A stretch of 64,000 bases of DNA from JBBTCX01 sp964494205. Lineage in GTDB: Bacteria > Planctomycetota > Phycisphaerae > UBA1845. Location: positions 195,452-259,451 of the forward strand of contig CAZBRD010000007.1 in NCBI GenBank assembly GCA_964494205.1. Direction: 5' to 3'. The translations under genes were made by a program, and so were the position numbers. Below, in pieces: positions 59,806 to 64,000 of this stretch (positions are counted from its first letter, which is position 1; each line of letters begins with the position of its first letter). Below the pieces are notes generated by a model. That model made no database searches. It was not told the DNA's origin and saw only the letters and a list, made by a program, of their open reading frames with translations.

Positions 59806-61204
59806 CGGCCACCTTCCACACATCACCCGCGCCCATGGTCAAGACCATGTCGCCGTCGGTCACACACTTGGCCACATGCTCGGTAATAGCATCGAGAGAG
59901 GCAAAATACGTCGCACGCCCCCCGCGCCGCTGGATTCGGGAGACAAGTTCCTGAGCGCCAACCTGACGATCCAGTTCGTCCGTCTCGCGGGCGCCATAAA
60001 TATCAGGCACGATGATCTCATCCGCCTCGCCAAATGAAGCCGCGAAATCATCCATGAAATGACGCGTGCGCGACTGCTGATGCGGCTGAAAGACAACCCA
60101 CATGCGCTTCGGCTCATAACGACGCCGCACGGCATCGATCGTCACGCGAATCTCCGTCGGGTGATGAGCGTAGTCATCCACGATGGTGACGCCACCGCCA
60201 TTGCCGCGATAGGTCATGCGCCGACTGACGCCGCTGTACAACGGCAACAACTCAGCCATCTCACGTGGAGACACGCCCGCATGATGTGCGAGCGCAATCG
60301 CAGCCAACGCATTCGCGACGTTGTGCTTGCCGGGAATCGTCAGTTCCGTGGCAAACAGTCGTGTCGACTGAAAGATCACATCAAAGGCGAATCGACCGCG
60401 ATCCACACGCAGATTCGTCGCGCGCCAATCGACGCCGTCGCCAAATCCAAATGTCTCGATCGGCGCAACCGCACGACGCGACGCTTCGCGAACGGCAGCG
60501 TCCTCGCCGTTGCAAACGAGTAAGCCATCGCGGGCGACCTGCGCCCCGAACTCGCCGAACGCATCGATGATGTCACTCAGGTCGCGATAGCAATCGAGAT
60601 GATCGGGCTCGATATTCAGGAACGCAGCCGTGTGCGGATGGAAATTCAGGAAAGAACGATCGAACTCGCACGATTCCACGATGAAATGCGGGCCGCTGCC
60701 CGCACCGCTGCTGCCGCCAAGCTGCTCCGAACGCGCGCCGACGATGAACGACGGCTGAAGCCCGCTCTCCTTGAACAGAAACGCGGTCATGGCAGTCGTC
60801 GTGCTCTTGCCGTGCGTGCCGGCAATCGCCACACCGCGACAACCGTTCATCAGCACGCCGACCAGCTCCGCATATTTGATGACGGTAAGCCCACGCTGTC
60901 GCGCGGCTTTCATTTCGGGATTTGTCTCGGGCACGGCTGCACTAGCGACGACGAGATCAACGCCGTCGGCCAACTGCTCTTCGCGATGCCCGATGCCGAT
61001 TCTCGCACCGCTGGTGGTTAGTTCGCCGAGTCCTTCAAAACTGGATAGGTCGGAACCTGAAACAATCGCGCCGCGTTCGAGGAGAACTCGCGCCGCTCCG
61101 ATCATTCCACACCCGCCGATCCCGATCATGTGAACGCGCAGACCGCGAACTGATGAAATCGTCGCGGAATTTGATTTGACGCGATGCGCAACCGATTGAG
61201 CCAT
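59780..61204 (-). CDS. murC: UDP-N-acetylmuramate--L-alanine ligase
   Basis: 474 residues from ATG 61204 (GAGGG site 6 bases upstream). An upstream in-frame extension has no ligase-like sequence. VHMIGIGGCGMIGAARVLLE is the N-terminal UDP-binding motif, AGTHGKSTTTAMTAF (about 126-140) is the P-loop, and NIEPDHLDCY and DDYAHHPTEI are the remaining Mur ligase signatures. It adds L-alanine to UDP-MurNAc. It is separated from murG by a 270-base gap, so it may have its own promoter: TATACT at about 61370 on the minus strand is a possible -10 box with no clear -35. It overlaps murB. Confidence 0.96.
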   Translation of the reverse strand: MAQSVAHRVKSNSATISSVRGLRVHMIGIGGCGMIGAARVLLERGAIVSGSDLSSFEGLGELTTSGARIGIGHREEQLADGVDLVVASAAVPETNPEMKAARQRGLTVIKYAELVGVLMNGCRGVAIAGTHGKSTTTAMTAFLFKESGLQPSFIVGARSEQLGGSSGAGSGPHFIVESCEFDRSFLNFHPHTAAFLNIEPDHLDCYRDLSDIIDAFGEFGAQVARDGLLVCNGEDAAVREASRRAVAPIETFGFGDGVDWRATNLRVDRGRFAFDVIFQSTRLFATELTIPGKHNVANALAAIALAHHAGVSPREMAELLPLYSGVSRRMTYRGNGGGVTIVDDYAHHPTEIRVTIDAVRRRYEPKRMWVVFQPHQQSRTRHFMDDFAASFGEADEIIVPDIYGARETDELDRQVGAQELVSRIQRRGGRATYFASLDAITEHVAKCVTDGDMVLTMGAGDVWKVADGLVERIC

Positions 61205-61474
61205 GTGATCCCTCACATTTTCCGAGTGAGCACATCCATGAAAAAGCAAAATCGCGGAGGAATCCAAAACGCTCGCGCGAATCGGCCAAGCATGCCTGGT
61301 TGTGCAAGGAACTCTAGACCGCTCGGTTCCGCATTTCCAGTGAGGCCGATCTTGCTTTGTATCGGGTATAGTATAAGAACTGCTGCAAAGATTCACCAGT
61401 GACAGTTTGCGCGCGAACGAGATTTTCTTGATCGTGTGAATTGACAACTCGCGAAGCGAATTGCGTTGGAGAAA

Positions 61475-62677
61475 TCATAGGCTATCGGCGAACACGCGAT
61501 CGCTTCGCGACGATACTAGTGACGCCTCATTGATTCGCGGCTGTTCCAACGTTCCTTGCATAACAGCCATATCAATCAAGCGCCGGGCAATGTTTTCAGC
61601 CGCGTGCGGATTACCGATTTTTCTGGCGGTTGCAGCCATGCTGTCGCGCAACGCGTCGTCGCTAACAAGCCGCTCCAACGCCTTTCTCAATACTGGCGCG
61701 TTGATCGCGACATCCTTGCTGTCGTTCACAATCTCTGCGGCCTTGTTTCGCGCCAGGCACAACGCGTTAGAGACCTGGTGCATGTCGCGATGGAACGGGT
61801 AGGGCATGAGGATGGACGCCCTGCCGACGGCTGTTATCTCAGCTAAGGTAGATGCGCCGGAACGCGAGATGACCAGGTCAGCCAGCAACATTGCAGCCGG
61901 CATTTCGTTGGTGTAAGGAATAACAACGGCCTTCACGCACTTGTTCGTGTAGGCTGCTTGAACTAACTCATGATCAGCAGCCCCAGTCAGGTGCAGTATT
62001 TGCCAGTTGGCACCGCCCTTTGACTCAAACAAATCGAGATTGGCGATGACAGCCTCATTTATCGTTCGTGCTCCCTGCGATGCGCCGGTTATCAGCAGCG
62101 TTCGCCGCGATGGATCGAGCCCAAATGTGTTTGCTGCCAATTCGCGATCATTGGTCAGAAAGCCCGATCGAACAGGACAGCCCAGTGTTTCCACTTTCGC
62201 AGTGCTGGGAAAGTGGGCGATTGAGTCAGCCCATTGGGTTAGGACAACGTCGGCACGTTTGGCGAGGAAGCGATTGGCTTTGCCGGGGACCGCGTCGGGG
62301 TTGAAAATCGCCGAAGGAACACGCAGGTCGCGCGACGCAAGAATAGCAGGAACCGAAGTCAGACCCCCCGTACCGACGACTGCGGCTGGTCTGTGTACCT
62401 GCAAATACCGCCGCAGTCGGGCACGCTCGGCCCGGATGCGTAACAAGATTCGGGGCCATCGCCACGGAAGCGGAGACAACGGAGCCAGATTCTGAGTTTG
62501 CACCTCGGCTTCATGGTCTGCCAGGATTTGACTATCGATGCTTCGCCGCGAGGTGAAAAACGTGAATCGGACGCGGCCCAGTTTTTGGCGAAGCGCCTCA
62601 GCCACCGCCAGCGCCGGGTACAGGTGTCCGCCGGTCCCTCCACCTGCGAAGACAAACAGCGGCGGTTCGTGAATCAT
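61475..62677 (-). CDS. murG: UDP-N-acetylglucosamine--lipid-linked N-acetylmuramoyl transferase (MurG)
   Basis: 400 residues from ATG 62677, 1 base after the ftsW stop. The glycine-rich loop VFAGGGTGGHLYPALAVAE and the second loop VVGTGGLTSVPAILA (about 108-122) are diagnostic, as are ITGASQGARTINEA and ISRSGASTLAEITAVGRASILMPYPF (about 276-301). It adds GlcNAc to lipid I to give lipid II on the inner face of the membrane. Adjacency to ftsW indicates one operon. The gene is followed by a 270-base gap before murC. Confidence 0.96.
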   Translation of the reverse strand: MIHEPPLFVFAGGGTGGHLYPALAVAEALRQKLGRVRFTFFTSRRSIDSQILADHEAEVQTQNLAPLSPLPWRWPRILLRIRAERARLRRYLQVHRPAAVVGTGGLTSVPAILASRDLRVPSAIFNPDAVPGKANRFLAKRADVVLTQWADSIAHFPSTAKVETLGCPVRSGFLTNDRELAANTFGLDPSRRTLLITGASQGARTINEAVIANLDLFESKGGANWQILHLTGAADHELVQAAYTNKCVKAVVIPYTNEMPAAMLLADLVISRSGASTLAEITAVGRASILMPYPFHRDMHQVSNALCLARNKAAEIVNDSKDVAINAPVLRKALERLVSDDALRDSMAATARKIGNPHAAENIARRLIDMAVMQGTLEQPRINEASLVSSRSDRVFADSL

Positions 62678-62678
62678 G

Positions 62679-63842
62679 TCAGGCAGGTTCGCTTTCAGCG
62701 GTGCCGCATCGCGACGCGATCGCGGCCAGAAGGCCAATGGAAAAACCGTAGGCCATGATACCGCTTCCGCCTGCGGAAATCAGCGGCAGCGAAATGCCGG
62801 TGGTCGGCGTAAGGACGGTGACGACGGCAATGTTCATGGCAGCCTGCAGAGTCATCGCCAGCGTCAGACCGAACGCGAGAAGGCGCTCGAACTGCGTCGG
62901 GGCGTTCCACGCGATCTTAATCCCCAGCCAGATTAGGGTTGCGAAAAGCCCGATCACAACACACGCACCGAGGAATCCGGTTTCCTCGCAAAGCGCGCTG
63001 AAAATGAAGTCCGTTCGACTTTCGGGCAGATAGCCGTATTTCTGGATTCCGGCGCCCAACCCGGTGCCCCACCAACTTCCCGAGGCGATGGTGACCAGCG
63101 ATTGCAGCGGTTGATACCCACCGGCTAACTCTTCGTCCCACATTCGCGTGAACGCAAGCAAGCGGTCACGTCGGTATTGCTCGGCGTAGAGGAGACCGAC
63201 CAGTGTAGTAGCTCCGATCCCCGATAGCAGCCCGAGATGCCAGATTCTGCTTCCGGCGACCATCAGCATGCCAAACCCGACAGTCCCAAGCAGAGCGGCT
63301 GTCCCAAGGTTTTCGCTTCCCACCAGAAGCACAATGATGCCAACGATTCCAGCTGACGGGACAAACGACCGCCAGAATGATCGCTCGGTTTCTGCGATTC
63401 GCGAGAAAAACGCCGCGAGACCAGCCACCAGAGCAGGCTTGGCTAGTTCAGACGGTTGGAAGCTGAGTCCGGCAACTCCAAGTTTGAGCCAGCGCTGCGA
63501 TCCTCGGTGTGAGTCCGTCAACCCGGGAATCAGGGCAGCCACCAGCAACAGGACAACCATGAGGAAAAACGTCCACGCGAGCCCCTGTCGCCAGCCCGAT
63601 GAACTCAAGAAAGTCGGAGCGACCCACGCCGTCGCCAGCAACGCGCCTATTCCCATGCCCGAAAATACGAGCTGGCGACCGATGGCTGAGTTCCACAACT
63701 CGCCCCCGATGACCGGACGATCAAGATTGGCGGCTGACGAACCAACGATAACCAGACCAATAGCCATCAAGGTCAAAGCGATGGCAATGACCCAGCCGGG
63801 ATAAACCTCCTGCGCTGGCCTATCTAGTGCGACGGCGTCCAT
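62679..63842 (-). CDS. ftsW: SEDS-family peptidoglycan polymerase FtsW
   Basis: 387 residues with about ten membrane helices. SEDS signatures are present: HRGSQRWLKLGVAGLSFQPSELAK (about 111-134), GAGIQKYGYLPESRTDFIFS with the nearby EETGFLG (about 270-300), and GISLPLISAGGSGIMAYG near the end. FtsW polymerises glycan strands from lipid II at the division septum together with a class B PBP. RodA is a close relative, but the position directly before murG favours FtsW. Inner membrane. The gene upstream (often murD) would begin outside the window. Confidence 0.93.
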   Translation of the reverse strand: MDAVALDRPAQEVYPGWVIAIALTLMAIGLVIVGSSAANLDRPVIGGELWNSAIGRQLVFSGMGIGALLATAWVAPTFLSSSGWRQGLAWTFFLMVVLLLVAALIPGLTDSHRGSQRWLKLGVAGLSFQPSELAKPALVAGLAAFFSRIAETERSFWRSFVPSAGIVGIIVLLVGSENLGTAALLGTVGFGMLMVAGSRIWHLGLLSGIGATTLVGLLYAEQYRRDRLLAFTRMWDEELAGGYQPLQSLVTIASGSWWGTGLGAGIQKYGYLPESRTDFIFSALCEETGFLGACVVIGLFATLIWLGIKIAWNAPTQFERLLAFGLTLAMTLQAAMNIAVVTVLTPTTGISLPLISAGGSGIMAYGFSIGLLAAIASRCGTAESEPA

Positions 63843-64000
63843 GCCTGCGTTAGTCGGTTCAAGTTGGGATAATTCTTTATCGATTCCAGTCGCCCTTCGC
63901 AGGAGAGGCTCGCAGGTTGTTCTTTGTAATTTGCACGGGTACTAATTACTCAAACTGAGCAGTTTTAGGCTGCTCTTAGGTACTCTTTGATTCTCTGGTA

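Noticed and set aside
63957..63975. GAGCAG-n7-CTGCTC hairpin at the right edge as a terminator
   Set aside because: The stem is short and no T-run follows on either strand; the context beyond the window is not visible.

Overview
The window reads as chromosomal DNA of a planctomycete, probably of the Phycisphaerae side of the phylum. The indications are secreted proteins built from 'DCNxNGxPDxC' repeats, a short zinc ribbon of the C-x2-C...LTGN.SG.CPECG type, large FG-GAP/ASPIC-UnbV proteins, a secreted WD40 protein, DG-box proteins, and many short palindromic repeat families between and even inside genes. This taxonomic call is inference: no rRNA or ribosomal gene is present. I see no tRNA, rRNA, CRISPR array, transposase or prophage.

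Layout. 1-2 kb: start of purH and a PQQ-like propeller protein (minus strand). 2.3-8.8 kb: two overlapping FG-GAP/ASPIC-UnbV genes, then corA (8.8-9.9 kb) and a zinc-type homocysteine methyltransferase (10.1-11.0 kb). 11.4-15.5 kb (minus): cardiolipin synthase, a cystathionine gamma-synthase/lyase and a cystathionine beta-synthase, i.e. a transsulfuration cluster. 16.1-19.0 kb: korA-korB, a 2-oxoacid:ferredoxin oxidoreductase operon closed by a clear intrinsic terminator. 19.1-25.4 kb: a small lipoprotein, an unusual archaeal-adenylate-kinase-like/deoxyribosyltransferase-like fusion, a lone two-domain iron-type ABC permease, a class C serine hydrolase, and an AT-rich gene resembling CdiI-type immunity proteins. 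25.5-29.7 kb (minus): etfB, etfA and a membrane Fe-S oxidoreductase, which together look like an ETF-to-quinone electron route. 29.9-32.9 kb (minus): acyP, folK, two tandem membrane/zinc-ribbon genes (one broken by an amber codon) and an LL-diaminopimelate-type aminotransferase.

33-46 kb holds cell-envelope and secreted proteins (DG-box protein, WD40 protein, three-YHS protein, TlpA-like protein, DUF2079-like membrane protein) and a TetR gene with a readable promoter and operator, next to an orphan efflux adaptor. 46.4-50.6 kb encodes a 1380-residue secreted M12B-like metallopeptidase/beta-helix/dockerin-like protein, convergent with a FAD/Fe-S oxidase. 53.5-63.8 kb (minus) is a division and cell-wall cluster: ftsW, murG, murC, murB, ddl and an ftsQ-like gene. 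Two multi-span membrane proteins and a glycosyltransferase follow where ftsA/ftsZ would usually be.

The most unusual features are (i) palindromic repeat families that have entered reading frames and now encode part of an FG-GAP protein and a signal peptide; (ii) the kinase-like/NDT-like fusion with an altered P-loop; (iii) a zinc-ribbon paralogue in which an in-frame TAG and loss of one zinc ligand suggest a gene caught in decay or recoding; and (iv) the ftsZ-less arrangement around ftsQ. I found no convincing new defence or mobile system; the CdiI-like gene is the nearest candidate.
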